Shown here: one piece after another, positions 9,185 through 18,874 of the stretch
Position numbering within the stretch: the stretch's first letter is position 1
How the letters are laid out: every line of letters begins with the position of its first letter
Assembly (NCBI GenBank): GCA_017550145.1
Contig: JAFZQG010000023.1
Coordinates: 57,881 to 121,880 of the forward strand
Direction of reading: 5' to 3'
Length of the DNA stretch: 64,000 bases
Origin: Erysipelotrichaceae bacterium
GTDB taxonomy: Bacteria > Bacillota_I > Bacilli_A > Erysipelotrichales > Erysipelotrichaceae
Made by a program: the position numbers and the translations under genes
Notes under the pieces: model-generated
What the model was told of the DNA's origin: nothing
The model's database searches: none
Seen by the model: only the letters and a program-made list of their open reading frames with translations

Positions 9185-12115
9185 ATGAGCACATTTCTAA
9201 AACGCGTTCAGTCAAACTGCCACAGATATCCTGAACGAATCGCTTTCGAAGATGACAGACGATCAATGACATATGAAGAACTGTGGAATGAATCAGGAAA
9301 GGTTTGCAGCTGGCTTAAAGCTCAGAAATACAGTAAAGAGGATTTCTGCCTGATTGTTTTACCGCGTTCCGTTGAATCAATGGCCTCGTTGCTCGGAGTT
9401 TTGCGTTCCGGTTGTGCTTTCTGCAATCTTGACGCCGCATTTCCGAAAGAACGGATAGCTTTTATTAATAATGATTTGAATGCAAAATGTGTAATTGATC
9501 AGGAAGAATATCAGTTAATTCAGGAAAAATCAGAAGCCTGTGATGGCTATGTTGATCCTGATCCTCATGACGCTGCATTTGCCGTGTATACTTCCGGCTC
9601 GACCGGAACTCCTAAAGGCGTTCTGCATGAATATGGAAATGTTGATCTTTGCCTCTCGCTTTATCCGGAACAGGATGATTATCCTGAATTGCATTCTTCA
9701 TTGACGGCGCCTTTTTATTCAGTGGCATCTGTATTGCTGGCAATCAACTGCATGGCTGTTGCCCGAACAACTCATATAGTATCAGAGTTATTACTTAGAG
9801 ATCTTCGCGGCATGAGCCAATTTCTGGTTGACAAAAAGATCAGAGATACTTTCCTGCCGCCTTCCTATTTAAGACTGTATCGTGAACCGAGCCCGTATCT
9901 GGAGACGATTCTTACGGGAGCTGAAAGGGCTAATGGTATCTATTATGAAGGCGGTAAGCCGGAAATCATTAATTACTATTCTATGAGTGAAGCCGGTTTT
10001 CCTTTACTGATTTTTAAACTAGACAGAAAATACGAAGAAGCTCCTGTCGGCGTTCCGGTCGTTCCCGGAATTGATCTTCATCTCGAAGATGAAGAAGGCA
10101 ATCGCATAGAAGGCGCCGGAGAGGGGGAGATCTGTTTTACTGATAGATTCGTTAGAGGATATATCAATCAGCCGGAAAAGACGGCGGAGTCATTCATTAA
10201 CGGCGTTTTCCATACCAGAGATATTGCCAGACGTGATGAAAACGGTCTTTACTATATTGTCGGTCGTGCAGACGACATGATCAAGATCAGCGGAAACCGG
10301 GTCGAGCCGGGAGAAGTGGAACTTGTTTTTAAACGCATAAGTAATGTTCCGCTGTGCTGTGCCAAAGGTTTTGAAGATAAAAACGGTGCTTTCATCTGTA
10401 TGTATTATCAAGGAGAGATTGATAAAAGCGATGCCGAACTCAGAGACGAATTAGGCAAAGAACTTCCTGAGTATATGATTCCTACCTATTTCATCAAAAT
10501 GGATCAGATTCCGCTTATGTCTCACGGTAAAATTGACCGAAAAAAGCTACCAGATCCGCGCAAAGAAACTGTCAGACCGGTATATGTAGCACCAACTGAT
10601 GAAATTGAAAGAGCTTTATGTAAAACCATTGAAAAAGTGCTTAATGTTGAAAAAGTCGGAATCAATGATAGTTTTCTCTCTTTGGGAGGGAACTCTTTGG
10701 CCGCAATTGAAACCGTTTCTGCTTCAGGTATTGAAGGATTGTCTGTACTCGACTTGTTCAAAGGTCAAACTGTACAAGGAATAGCTGAGTGCTATCGCCA
10801 AAAAACAAAACAAACTGATGGTCTTACGGACGAGCAAAGAGAAGCTGAGGCACGTAAGAAAACCTGGCCTCTGACGTCAATTCAGGAATGCACGATACGC
10901 CATCAGGACTGTTACCCTGGTTCAAGCATGGAGGCTCAAGCTTTTCTTGTCTCTTTTCCGATATTAGCAGGTTCTAAGAGAATTCAGGAAGCTGTTTGTA
11001 AGCTTATGAGGCATTTTGCTGTTTTTGGAACTATTTTTGAAAAAGATGAGAATGGAAAACATTATCAGCATTACGATGAATCACGCATCGTTTACCCGGA
11101 GATAGAGCACATGAAGCCGGAACAGTTTAAACAATTAATCGACGAACCGGTTAAAGGATTCGATCTTTACAATGAACCACAGGCAAGAGTGCGTATCATC
11201 GAATCTGGTTTTAAGATTCACCTGATTATGGTGTACAGTCATCTTATCTTTGATGCTTCAAGTTTGCAGCTTATCGCGAAAAACTTTGGACGCATAGTAA
11301 AGAACCAGGAACCGGATGTCGATACATACTATTCATATCTTGCTCAGCAGGCTCAATTGCAGAATACGAAAGAATGGCATGAAGCTAAAGCGTATTTTGA
11401 AGGACAGTACAATAAAGATGAATGGTGCTGGAATATTCCGTTCGATATCGAAAAAGAAGAAGACCTCGTTCCTGTAAGGCATACGATCAGAAAGGTTCCA
11501 GCTGAACAGATGATGAAAATGGAGAAGCGTTCGCATATCACGCGCGCTATTTTTCTGGGTGCCGCTTTAAGTATAGTACTTGCCAAACTGAATAATAACA
11601 GTAAAGTTGTATTTGGCTCGTTCTTCCACGGAAGAACCAATCGTATCAGCCAAAACGCAGCTGGACTTGTCACTACCAAAATAGCTGTTGGTGTTGATGT
11701 TGATAAATGTGGGACATTGGCTGATCTGTATGAAACATTAACTAAAAAAACTCATGAAGGTCTTATTAAAAGTGCCTATAACTGGTGTGACGAAAACATT
11801 GATCCTTATAAAAATGAAGCAATAGATCTATGTCTTGATACTGCACAAATGTTAGACACCAATACAATCAATGTTCCTGGAGTTGAAATCAAGCAACTTT
11901 TGATGGATAATCAAAAACCTGTTAAACCTGTACTTTATGGTGCTCTTGAAGACCCCGAAAATTCTAACTGCTTAGTAATAGTTACAAAAGGCATGATCAG
12001 TGATGCTATGTGTGACAGATTTATCAGCTATATATCAAAAATGTATGAAGTCATGCTTAACACCGAAGATCCGAAACAGATTAATATTTCAGATTTGCAA
12101 AGCTTATTGGACTAA
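9185..12115 (+). CDS. One-module NRPS-like protein: adenylation - carrier - condensation-type domain
   Basis: A 976-residue protein with AAGGAG before the ATG. The adenylation domain (about 1-450) has YTSGSTGTPKG (A3), NYYSMSEAG (A5), TRDIARRDENG (A7), GRADDMIKISGNRVEPGE (A8) and the A10 lysine in SHGKIDRKKLP. A carrier domain (about 465-540) holds LGGNSL with the phosphopantetheine serine S504. A condensation-like domain follows (about 560-976). Its HHxxxDG site reads SHLIFDA (residues 685-691), so the second His (H686) and Asp (D690) are kept but the first His and the Gly are not. There is no thioesterase or reductase. It probably loads an amino or aryl acid and joins it to a free acceptor; the substrate cannot be read. 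The PPTase upstream and ABC transporter downstream fit a small biosynthetic cluster. Confidence 0.85.
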   Translation: MSTFLKRVQSNCHRYPERIAFEDDRRSMTYEELWNESGKVCSWLKAQKYSKEDFCLIVLPRSVESMASLLGVLRSGCAFCNLDAAFPKERIAFINNDLNAKCVIDQEEYQLIQEKSEACDGYVDPDPHDAAFAVYTSGSTGTPKGVLHEYGNVDLCLSLYPEQDDYPELHSSLTAPFYSVASVLLAINCMAVARTTHIVSELLLRDLRGMSQFLVDKKIRDTFLPPSYLRLYREPSPYLETILTGAERANGIYYEGGKPEIINYYSMSEAGFPLLIFKLDRKYEEAPVGVPVVPGIDLHLEDEEGNRIEGAGEGEICFTDRFVRGYINQPEKTAESFINGVFHTRDIARRDENGLYYIVGRADDMIKISGNRVEPGEVELVFKRISNVPLCCAKGFEDKNGAFICMYYQGEIDKSDAELRDELGKELPEYMIPTYFIKMDQIPLMSHGKIDRKKLPDPRKETVRPVYVAPTDEIERALCKTIEKVLNVEKVGINDSFLSLGGNSLAAIETVSASGIEGLSVLDLFKGQTVQGIAECYRQKTKQTDGLTDEQREAEARKKTWPLTSIQECTIRHQDCYPGSSMEAQAFLVSFPILAGSKRIQEAVCKLMRHFAVFGTIFEKDENGKHYQHYDESRIVYPEIEHMKPEQFKQLIDEPVKGFDLYNEPQARVRIIESGFKIHLIMVYSHLIFDASSLQLIAKNFGRIVKNQEPDVDTYYSYLAQQAQLQNTKEWHEAKAYFEGQYNKDEWCWNIPFDIEKEEDLVPVRHTIRKVPAEQMMKMEKRSHITRAIFLGAALSIVLAKLNNNSKVVFGSFFHGRTNRISQNAAGLVTTKIAVGVDVDKCGTLADLYETLTKKTHEGLIKSAYNWCDENIDPYKNEAIDLCLDTAQMLDTNTINVPGVEIKQLLMDNQKPVKPVLYGALEDPENSNCLVIVTKGMISDAMCDRFISYISKMYEVMLNTEDPKQINISDLQSLLD

Positions 12116-12158
12116 TAAACTACATTTTTCAGAATGATGTCTGTATGTTTAGTTCAAT
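12106..12158 (+). terminator. Possible weak terminator at the NRPS-like stop codon
   Basis: ATTGGACTAA (overlapping the stop codon) can pair with TTAGTTCAAT (one G-T pair) across a 33-base loop, followed by CTTTTATT. The loop is long and the T-tract interrupted, so the call is weak. Confidence 0.3.
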
Positions 12159-12428
12159 CTTTTATTGCAACTTTGGATGCAGTGGTATTATTCTAAATCA
12201 ACATAGTGGATAATCAGTTTAAATTATACTAGTATTTGATTTTGTAATGTACTTCTGCTATAACAAGCAATATCCAGCGAACATCTGACATAGTATAACA
12301 ATTAATCACTTTTTAGATTTCTCAAATAATGATTACTTTATAATGCAACATAATTCAGACAAAAAAATATATAATTATATAGATAAAAAACCATTTTAAT
12401 AACGAATAAAAAAAGAAAGAAGGTTTTT
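12116..12428. other. 313-base A+T-rich spacer without a gene
   Basis: No open frame with a ribosome binding site is visible. It holds the possible weak terminator above, a TATAAT at 12339-12344 with no convincing -35 partner that could start the ABC operon, and AAGAAGG ahead of the ATPase start. No SARP-type heptamer pair with correct spacing is present, so the ABC operon seems to use a different promoter. Confidence 0.5.
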
Positions 12429-13130
12429 ATGTCATATATAGAATTTGATAATGTTTCTAAAATCTATCAGATGGGTGAAGTCGAAATAAAAGCTCTTGAT
12501 GAGATGTCTTTTAATATCGAAAAAGGTGAATTTGTGGTCATATTAGGTGCTTCAGGAGCTGGCAAAACGACCATCCTTAATATCCTTGGCGGCATGGATA
12601 ATGCCTCGAAAGGAGATGTGATTATTGATGGCAAAAATATCGCTAAATTCAATGACAAACAATTATGTGAGTACAGGCGAAATGATATCGGTTTCGTCTT
12701 CCAATTCTACAATCTTGTACAGAATCTGACTGCTAAAGAGAACGTCGAACTTGCTTTACAGATATGTAAAGATCCTTTAGATCCGATCGAGACTTTAAGA
12801 CTGGTTGGCCTGTCTGATAGAATGGATAATTTCCCTTCACAGTTATCGGGAGGTGAACAGCAACGTGTCGCCATTGCCAGAGCTGTAGCAAAAAATCCGA
12901 AACTGTTATTGTGCGACGAACCAACCGGAGCTTTGGACTATCAGACCGGTAAACAGGTACTCAAGGTTTTGCAGGATATGGCTTTCAAGCATAATATGAC
13001 AATTGTCATTGTTACTCATAACAGCGCATTGGCCGATATGGGCAACAAAGTAATCAGAGTCAGATCGGGTAAGGTTGAATCTGTAAAACTTAACAAAAAA
13101 CCAAAGAACGCAGAGGATATTGAATATTAA
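12429..13130 (+). CDS. MacB/LolD-type ABC transporter ATPase
   Basis: A 233-residue ATPase with Walker [10 protein letters not shown] (near residue 40), Q-loop FQFYN, signature LSGGEQQR (near 139), Walker [13 protein letters not shown] and the switch His in VTHN. Size and motifs match the MacB/LolD class, which power FtsX-type permeases that handle peptides, lipids or antibiotics outside the membrane. Its stop codon overlaps the permease start by one base (TAATG), indicating translational coupling. It follows the NRPS-like gene on the same strand; export of that product is possible but not shown. Confidence 0.9.
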   Translation: MSYIEFDNVSKIYQMGEVEIKALDEMSFNIEKGEFVVILGASGAGKTTILNILGGMDNASKGDVIIDGKNIAKFNDKQLCEYRRNDIGFVFQFYNLVQNLTAKENVELALQICKDPLDPIETLRLVGLSDRMDNFPSQLSGGEQQRVAIARAVAKNPKLLLCDEPTGALDYQTGKQVLKVLQDMAFKHNMTIVIVTHNSALADMGNKVIRVRSGKVESVKLNKKPKNAEDIEY

Positions 13131-16030
13131 TGTTCATACTTGAGACCTTCAGATTAATAAGAAGAACCATCAAAAGATTTTTGTCACTGACCGTGATCGT
13201 TTTCATCGGGGCCGGTTTCATGATGGGCTTATTATCTGCTCCTAAAGTGATGAGAGAAAGTGTAGACCGTTATTATGATGAATATAATCTACAGGATCTA
13301 ATGATTTATTCGCCATACGGTTTCTGTAAAGAGGACTATCTCAAGATTTTTCAGACCAAAGGAGTAAAAACAGTCTTTGCTTCAAAAGAAATAGACTGTC
13401 ATGGCAAAGACGAAAAAGATGAGGAAAAAACCTTCAGAGTTACGGAAGTTTACAGAATAACTGACAGATATAAACTTATCGAAGGACGTCTTCCGCAGAA
13501 GAACGATGAATGTCTTATTCTTTGTGACGATCGTTTAAATAGTTACAAAATAGGTGATACCATCACGTTTAACTGCGGAGAAGATGACATAAAAGAATAT
13601 CTTTCGGTTGATAAATATACAATCACCGGATTAGTTGAAATGTCGCAATACATGAGTAATATTTTCGGTTCTTCTAACTATCACAATGAAGGATTAGATT
13701 GTGTTGTTTTTGTTCCTAATGCTAACTTCATTTCCGAATACTATACGACTATGTATGTAACGATTGACGGTGCAAGTGATTTTATTTCCAATACAGATGA
13801 TTATGATGCATTTATTGAAGAAAATAGAATTGATATAGATAACACCTCAATCAAACAGCAGTCATATCTGAGAGATAAGCTTATCGATGAAGCAACAAAA
13901 ACACTTGAGGAAAAAGAAAAACTGTTTAATGAAGTTAAAGAAGAGGGAAAGAAACAGCTCGATGATGCCAAGAAACAGCTCGATGATGCCAGAATCCAGA
14001 TAATAACCTACGAATCTCAGCTTAATACAATGGAGATTCTAATTAAATCGTTACAGGCTCAGATTGAAGCCGATTCGGAGATCCTGGGTTCGATTTATGG
14101 ACATACTGTTGAAGCAGAAGAACATATAAACGATTTTATTGAACTATTCGGACATAACGGAGTATATATAGCCTCCGGTACTATGGAGTATCTGTATAAC
14201 GAATATAACAATGCCATATCTCAATATAATTCTATGAGAGCACAGCTCAATTCGGCAGAAGCCCAGTATGCAGCAGGACTGATAGAATATGAAAAGGGTC
14301 TGGCACAATATAACGAAGAAATTGCCAAAGGTGAAGAAGAACTGAAGCTGGCCAGGGCAAAACTGAATGATTTGCCGAAATCGCAATGGATCGTTCTTAA
14401 CAGAGATCAGATGTATTCGCCGATGATGTATAAGAACACATGTATGCAGATGGAAGTTATAGGTACATATATGCCGATCATGTTCTTTTTAGTAGCGGCT
14501 CTGGTATGCCTTACGACCATGAAACGTCTGGTTGACGAACAAAGAGGCCAGATCGGCATTTATACTGCTTTAGGTTATTCAAAAATTCAGATTATTGGCA
14601 AATATGTCAGCTATGCCTTGCTGGCATCACTTTTAGGCGGTATCACCGGCGCAATTTTTGGTGAAGCACTGTATCCGTCGGTTATCTACAACACCTGGAG
14701 AATGATGTATCATTTTCCGCAGATTGTAATCATGTTCCCACTGAGAAATGCCTTATTTTCGGTTGGTTTGTTCGCTTTATTGATGAGTGGAATTACCGCT
14801 TATGTTGTTAATGCATCCGTTAAAGACGTTCCGGCTGCTCTAATGCGCCCGGTTGCTCCGAAAAAAGGTAAAGAAATAATAGTGGAAAAAATCACGTTCC
14901 TTTGGAACATGCTTTCTTTTACTTCCAAGATAACAGCACGAAATATTTTCAGATATAAATCCCGTTTTTTGATGACAATTGCCGGTATAGCAGGATGTAC
15001 GGGTTTACTGATTCTTGGCTTTGGTTTACGAAACTCCGTAGAAGATTGTCTGGGAATACAGTATGGTGAGATCTTTAATTATGATTATCTAATTAATTTT
15101 ACCGGTAGTGATCATATTGAAGAAAATCTGGAGATTCTGAAATCAGAACCATCAGTTGACTTTGCGGCGGATTATCTTTCATATACGACCAGAGCTTACT
15201 TAAATGGCGATGAAAAGACAGCTGAAACAATCGTTATCGATCCTAGTGTTGTCAGTTATTTTTTCACTCTCAGAGAGACAGATAAAAAAACGCCTATAAA
15301 ACTAAATAATGAAGGTGTTGTTGTATCGGAAAGATTTGCGAAGAATAACAATCTGAAAGTTGGCGATTACATAACCATTGAATCCGGAAACAGAATCAAA
15401 GGTGAAGTTATGATCAGTAATATCTGTGAAATGTATTTCCAGCATTATATTTTCATGACCGAAACAGTCTATGAGAACGTTTTTGATGAAGAAGTAAAAG
15501 GAACCCTTATTGCAGTCAATTCTGATGAAGGAGACAGAGTTAAAACTCTGGCAAAGAATCTCAGTGATTATGCATCGGTAACAGATATCGGATTCTTCCT
15601 GGATTCATTCAATGACATGATTCAAGCAATGAACCTGGTAATAGGAGTAATAATTCTGGTAGCCGGTTCTCTAGCCTTTGTTGTACTGATCAACCTGACT
15701 CAGGTTAATATCTCCGAAAGAATAAGGGAAATTGCAACTCTGAAGGTTCTGGGCTTCAATGATCATGAAGTTAATATGTATATATTTAAAGAAATACTCC
15801 TTCTTTCATTAATTGGTTGTGTTGTAGGCGTACCGATCGGCATTATTGAACACCGCTTTATTATGGGTTCTCTGAATATGGAAATGATCATGTTCGGAAA
15901 CGTTATTAAACTGCCGTCTTATCTGATTTCCTTTGTTATAACAATCGTGTTTACACTTATTGTTCTTATTTTCATGAGAAGACCGTTACGCAAAGTAAAT
16001 ATGGTTGAGTCGTTAAAGAGTGTCGAATAA
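13130..16030 (+). CDS. FtsX-type ABC permease with long extracytoplasmic coiled coil
   Basis: A 966-residue permease. One membrane helix near 18-38 is followed by a large outside region, which contains a Gln/Lys/Glu-rich coiled coil (about 250-420). Three membrane helices (about 443-575), a further helix near 620-640, a second outside domain, and three C-terminal helices (about 830-955) complete the two-FtsX-domain layout. MacB-like permeases of this kind often work by mechanotransmission rather than by channelling substrate. Within the coiled coil a perfect 21-bp tandem duplication encodes KKQLDDA twice. A long hairpin follows the stop codon. Confidence 0.88.
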   Translation: MFILETFRLIRRTIKRFLSLTVIVFIGAGFMMGLLSAPKVMRESVDRYYDEYNLQDLMIYSPYGFCKEDYLKIFQTKGVKTVFASKEIDCHGKDEKDEEKTFRVTEVYRITDRYKLIEGRLPQKNDECLILCDDRLNSYKIGDTITFNCGEDDIKEYLSVDKYTITGLVEMSQYMSNIFGSSNYHNEGLDCVVFVPNANFISEYYTTMYVTIDGASDFISNTDDYDAFIEENRIDIDNTSIKQQSYLRDKLIDEATKTLEEKEKLFNEVKEEGKKQLDDAKKQLDDARIQIITYESQLNTMEILIKSLQAQIEADSEILGSIYGHTVEAEEHINDFIELFGHNGVYIASGTMEYLYNEYNNAISQYNSMRAQLNSAEAQYAAGLIEYEKGLAQYNEEIAKGEEELKLARAKLNDLPKSQWIVLNRDQMYSPMMYKNTCMQMEVIGTYMPIMFFLVAALVCLTTMKRLVDEQRGQIGIYTALGYSKIQIIGKYVSYALLASLLGGITGAIFGEALYPSVIYNTWRMMYHFPQIVIMFPLRNALFSVGLFALLMSGITAYVVNASVKDVPAALMRPVAPKKGKEIIVEKITFLWNMLSFTSKITARNIFRYKSRFLMTIAGIAGCTGLLILGFGLRNSVEDCLGIQYGEIFNYDYLINFTGSDHIEENLEILKSEPSVDFAADYLSYTTRAYLNGDEKTAETIVIDPSVVSYFFTLRETDKKTPIKLNNEGVVVSERFAKNNNLKVGDYITIESGNRIKGEVMISNICEMYFQHYIFMTETVYENVFDEEVKGTLIAVNSDEGDRVKTLAKNLSDYASVTDIGFFLDSFNDMIQAMNLVIGVIILVAGSLAFVVLINLTQVNISERIREIATLKVLGFNDHEVNMYIFKEILLLSLIGCVVGVPIGIIEHRFIMGSLNMEMIMFGNVIKLPSYLISFVITIVFTLIVLIFMRRPLRKVNMVESLKSVE
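13949..13990 (+). repeat. Perfect 21-bp tandem duplication inside the permease coiled coil
   Basis: Two identical 21-base units (13949-13969 and 13970-13990) each encode KKQLDDA. The identity at third codon positions points to a recent in-frame duplication lengthening the coiled coil by one heptad. Confidence 0.95.
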
Positions 16031-16073
16031 AAAAATTGTAAATATTTGTATTTTAGGAATTCATATAACTGAC

Positions 16074-16109
16074 TTAATACAGGGGTTGCGAATGCAGCCC
16101 CTGTATTAA
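16074..16109. terminator. Long hairpin between convergent genes
   Basis: A 15-bp stem (TTAATACAGGGGTTG with CAGCCCCTGTATTAA, one G-T pair) around a 6-base loop. It sits between the permease and the small minus-strand gene and could serve both strands, although neither side has a clear T-tract. Confidence 0.6.
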
Positions 16110-16112
16110 CTT

Positions 16113-16259
16113 CTATTGATTATGTCTTCTGATATTTTCCTGCAGAAAAAACCATTGAAGATGTTCATCTTCTTCCTTTTTATCTTCTATTATTTCAAGT
16201 GCTTCTTCTTCTGAATAACCCTGATTGATCAGTTCTTCAAAAAGGTCGTCGTAATCCAT
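16113..16259 (-). CDS. Small acidic 48-residue protein
   Basis: An open frame from ATG at 16259 to TAG at 16113, convergent with the permease and divergent from the GDPD gene. The product starts MDYDDLFEELINQGYSEEEA and is rich in Asp/Glu. It looks like a compact helical protein; the GYSEEEAL stretch recalls the turn of UBA/CUE-like three-helix folds, but no family is recognised. The ribosome binding site is weak. It fills the interval between the long hairpin and the divergent promoter region, which supports its being real. Confidence 0.45.
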   Translation of the reverse strand: MDYDDLFEELINQGYSEEEALEIIEDKKEEDEHLQWFFLQENIRRHNQ

Positions 16260-16285
16260 ATTTCTATTATCTTCGATTATCAGCT

Positions 16286-16301
16286 TTTTGTATAATATAC
16301 T
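16286..16301. promoter_or_regulatory. Symmetric -10 element in the divergent spacer
   Basis: TATAAT at 16291-16296 on the plus strand lies in the near-palindrome GTATAATATAC, which offers a -10-like sequence on both strands. It could serve the GDPD gene (ATG 16336) and the small minus-strand gene. No strong -35 boxes are visible. Confidence 0.4.
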
Positions 16302-16335
16302 TAAGGTTATAAAGTTATTGAGATTAGGATAAAGT

Positions 16336-18213
16336 ATGAAAAAACAATATGAGAAATTAAAAGAAAAGATAGAGGAATTTTTTAAGGGATTCGTCTATTT
16401 TTTAAAGAACACCCTTATTCTGTTTAAGCAGAACTATAAGCCTGTCATTCAGTTTATTTTGTTTACGTCAGTTTTCATTACTATCGCTACTTCAATTCTC
16501 AGAAATCTGGTCTTTAATCTGATGATGAAAGTCAGTGGTACAACTTATATCACCAGTTTCAATATGATGAGCGTTTTAACCAATCCGGGTTCCATTTTAC
16601 TGATTGTTTTTCTGCTCATAGTTGTGACTTTCATGTCCTTATTTGAAATTGCCGGATTGCTGCATGCTTTCTCCATGGGACAGGTAGGCAGAGAAACGAA
16701 TCTTTCAAGTATGTTCATGGCCGGATTCAGAATTTGCAAAAAAGCTTCAAATCCGAAAAACTGGCTGGTTATTTTGTTTATTCTTGTACTGTTTCCATTA
16801 ACAAAAGTACTGCCTTTATCCAGCTGCACATTTAAGGTAATTTTGCCCGGATTTATTGAACAGATAATCGATTACACAAGTCTTTATTCACGTCTGTATA
16901 GTATTTTCTATTTCTGCCTGATCTGCGCAATGGTTGTTTATATGTTTTCAATCAATATCTTTGTTCTGCAGAAATCAGATTTTATAAAAAGCTGTGACAG
17001 AAGCCGTCGATTACAGAAAGGGCATTATTTTAATACTTTCTTTACGATGATATTACTGACTCTTATTCTGAATGTTACGATAAACTCTGTTTCTTCGGTC
17101 ATCATTATAAATGTTCAGGAACTGGTATCGCTTTTTGAAAAGAACCTCGGTGTTGTAACCAAATCTTTCAATATCGGAAATAATACCTATATCTTAAGAC
17201 AGATTCTTAAGAGCCTTTTATCACCGGCTGTAAATAATGCGGCTTTAACGGTTCTGTTTTACCGTTATATTGAAGAGAAAAATCTTATGAGAGCTCTTTC
17301 TGCAGATATATTCAAAGAAACCGAGTCACAGAAAAGTGGTTTTATAAGAGTTCTTTATATTGCTTTATTCGGTCTTCTGGTTTGTGGAATTATTTTGGTC
17401 AGCAATTTCACATATCTGTCCGAACCTGTAAGCAGACCAATGGTCTGTGCTCACCGCGGAGACAATTACAATGCACCGGAAAATACCATGCCTGCTTTTG
17501 AACTGGCTGTAAGTGAAAATCTTCCTTGGATTGAACTTGATGTCCATCAGACTTCAGATGGTGTCATCATCTGTAATCATGATAAAGACTTATCACGTGT
17601 TACCGGTGAGAAGATAACTATTCACGATCATACCTATGCAGAACTGAAGAAATGTGAATTCGGAGACTGGATGCCTGGCAATTATGAACACGTGACTGTT
17701 CCGACTCTGGAAGAAGTTCTGTTAATGGCAAAGGAAAACAATATGCATGTTCAGGTAGAACTGAAGGGGCATGCTGACGATGTTAACTTTGAGGAAAATG
17801 TTCTTGAAGTAATTAATAAAACAGGCATGCATGATAATGTCATGATTATCTGTCTCAATGCCGATCGAACGAAAAGAATTGATGAACTTGATCCAAGCAT
17901 TCTTAAGGCATACTGTACGCCTCTGGCCATAGGAAGAATGGAAGATATCGAATTTACCGACAATATTTCTATTGAAGAAAAGAATGTTAATCCGGAAATT
18001 GTCGAGAGATTCCACGCTTTAGGCAAGAAGGTATTCTGCTGGACAGTTGATACTGAAGAAACCATACAGTATCTGGTCAGCTGCAATGTTGATGTTATTG
18101 GTACAAACAATCCTACTCTTGTTCTGAATGCTTTGGATAAAGTGGATTATTCCGGTGGTTTCGCCAGAGTATTCCACATCATCATGAACGTCCTCTACGA
18201 TATGAATAAATAA
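16336..18213 (+). CDS. Membrane-bound glycerophosphodiester phosphodiesterase
   Basis: A 625-residue protein. The N-terminal half (about 25-370) carries multiple membrane helices of the type found in membrane GDPDs. The C-terminal catalytic domain (about 375-620) has CAHRGDNYNAPENT, then IELDVHQTSDG and NHDKDLSRVTG, giving the His pair and Glu/Asp metal ligands of the GDPD family. It should cleave glycerophosphodiesters to glycerol-3-phosphate plus an alcohol. In Firmicutes, membrane GDPDs act on lipid head groups or teichoic acid material outside the cell. A strong terminator follows. Confidence 0.9.
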   Translation: MKKQYEKLKEKIEEFFKGFVYFLKNTLILFKQNYKPVIQFILFTSVFITIATSILRNLVFNLMMKVSGTTYITSFNMMSVLTNPGSILLIVFLLIVVTFMSLFEIAGLLHAFSMGQVGRETNLSSMFMAGFRICKKASNPKNWLVILFILVLFPLTKVLPLSSCTFKVILPGFIEQIIDYTSLYSRLYSIFYFCLICAMVVYMFSINIFVLQKSDFIKSCDRSRRLQKGHYFNTFFTMILLTLILNVTINSVSSVIIINVQELVSLFEKNLGVVTKSFNIGNNTYILRQILKSLLSPAVNNAALTVLFYRYIEEKNLMRALSADIFKETESQKSGFIRVLYIALFGLLVCGIILVSNFTYLSEPVSRPMVCAHRGDNYNAPENTMPAFELAVSENLPWIELDVHQTSDGVIICNHDKDLSRVTGEKITIHDHTYAELKKCEFGDWMPGNYEHVTVPTLEEVLLMAKENNMHVQVELKGHADDVNFEENVLEVINKTGMHDNVMIICLNADRTKRIDELDPSILKAYCTPLAIGRMEDIEFTDNISIEEKNVNPEIVERFHALGKKVFCWTVDTEETIQYLVSCNVDVIGTNNPTLVLNALDKVDYSGGFARVFHIIMNVLYDMNK

Positions 18214-18217
18214 GATT

Positions 18218-18245
18218 ATCGCGCTGAAATTCAGCGCGATGTTTT
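18218..18245. terminator. Strong hairpin terminator between convergent genes
   Basis: ATCGCGCTGAA and TTCAGCGCGAT form a near-perfect stem followed by GTTTTT on the plus strand. It ends the GDPD message and abuts the stop codon of the minus-strand RpiB-like gene. Confidence 0.85.
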
Positions 18246-18874
18246 TAAAATAATATTCTTTCTTTTATCCAATCTGACAGATCATTTCTTTTACTGTTTT
18301 GAAGTATATAATCAATCACATCTTTTTTCGTCATGATTTTTTCTATGAGATTGCTGTCCATACTGTTAAGCAGATCAATGATATCTATCTGAGAGTTATG
18401 TCGTATTTCTTTTAACAGTTCTGTATCTTTTAACTTTCTTTCCGCTTCGGATTTAGGATATCCCTGACCGAACGGTTCCGAAAACAGTTCTTTGATTGTT
18501 TCTTCAAAGTTATCGATACCATTCCAGGTATAGGATTCACCAAGCGGAAGTGATATGGCATTGCCGTTATTGATCTGAACAAAGAGATAGGCATCTTTAG
18601 GTGACGGGGCATATCCACATAAGACGCCGGACATGCTGTTGCATGCCAGCATCATTCCCTGGCCGGATGAACAGCCCGTTACCACAAAATCAACAGCTTT
18701 GCTGGAAAGAAGTAATCCGATCAGAACAGATATTTCTATATAGCTGTAACTGTTTTCTTCGTTTAAACGGCATCCGAAATTGATAACTTCTGAAGTAGTA
18801 TATTTCTTTACTGTATTGTAGATTAATTCGTTTTTATTGGACTGTGAACTTGCCTGAATAACTGCTATTCTCAT
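18245..18874 (-). CDS. RpiB/LacA/LacB-family protein coupled to the two-component system
   Basis: A 209-residue protein with the RpiB-like N-terminal pattern (MRIAVIQASSQSNKNELIY) and the segment VDFVVTGCSSGQGMMLACN, equivalent to the isomerase active-site cysteine/GTG-SG region. RpiB and LacAB isomerise aldose and ketose phosphates. At 209 residues it is longer than the usual about 150, with an extra charged helical C-terminal region. Its ATG overlaps the regulator stop codon (ATGA), so it is the third gene of the kinase-regulator operon. Whether it makes metabolic flux or a signal for the kinase is unknown. Confidence 0.75.
   Translation of the reverse strand: MRIAVIQASSQSNKNELIYNTVKKYTTSEVINFGCRLNEENSYSYIEISVLIGLLLSSKAVDFVVTGCSSGQGMMLACNSMSGVLCGYAPSPKDAYLFVQINNGNAISLPLGESYTWNGIDNFEETIKELFSEPFGQGYPKSEAERKLKDTELLKEIRHNSQIDIIDLLNSMDSNLIEKIMTKKDVIDYILQNSKRNDLSDWIKERILF

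Noticed and set aside
12206..12230. GTGGATA with TATACT in the spacer before the ABC ATPase
   Set aside because: Only one heptamer-like sequence, 12 bp from the -10; it does not fit the family geometry.
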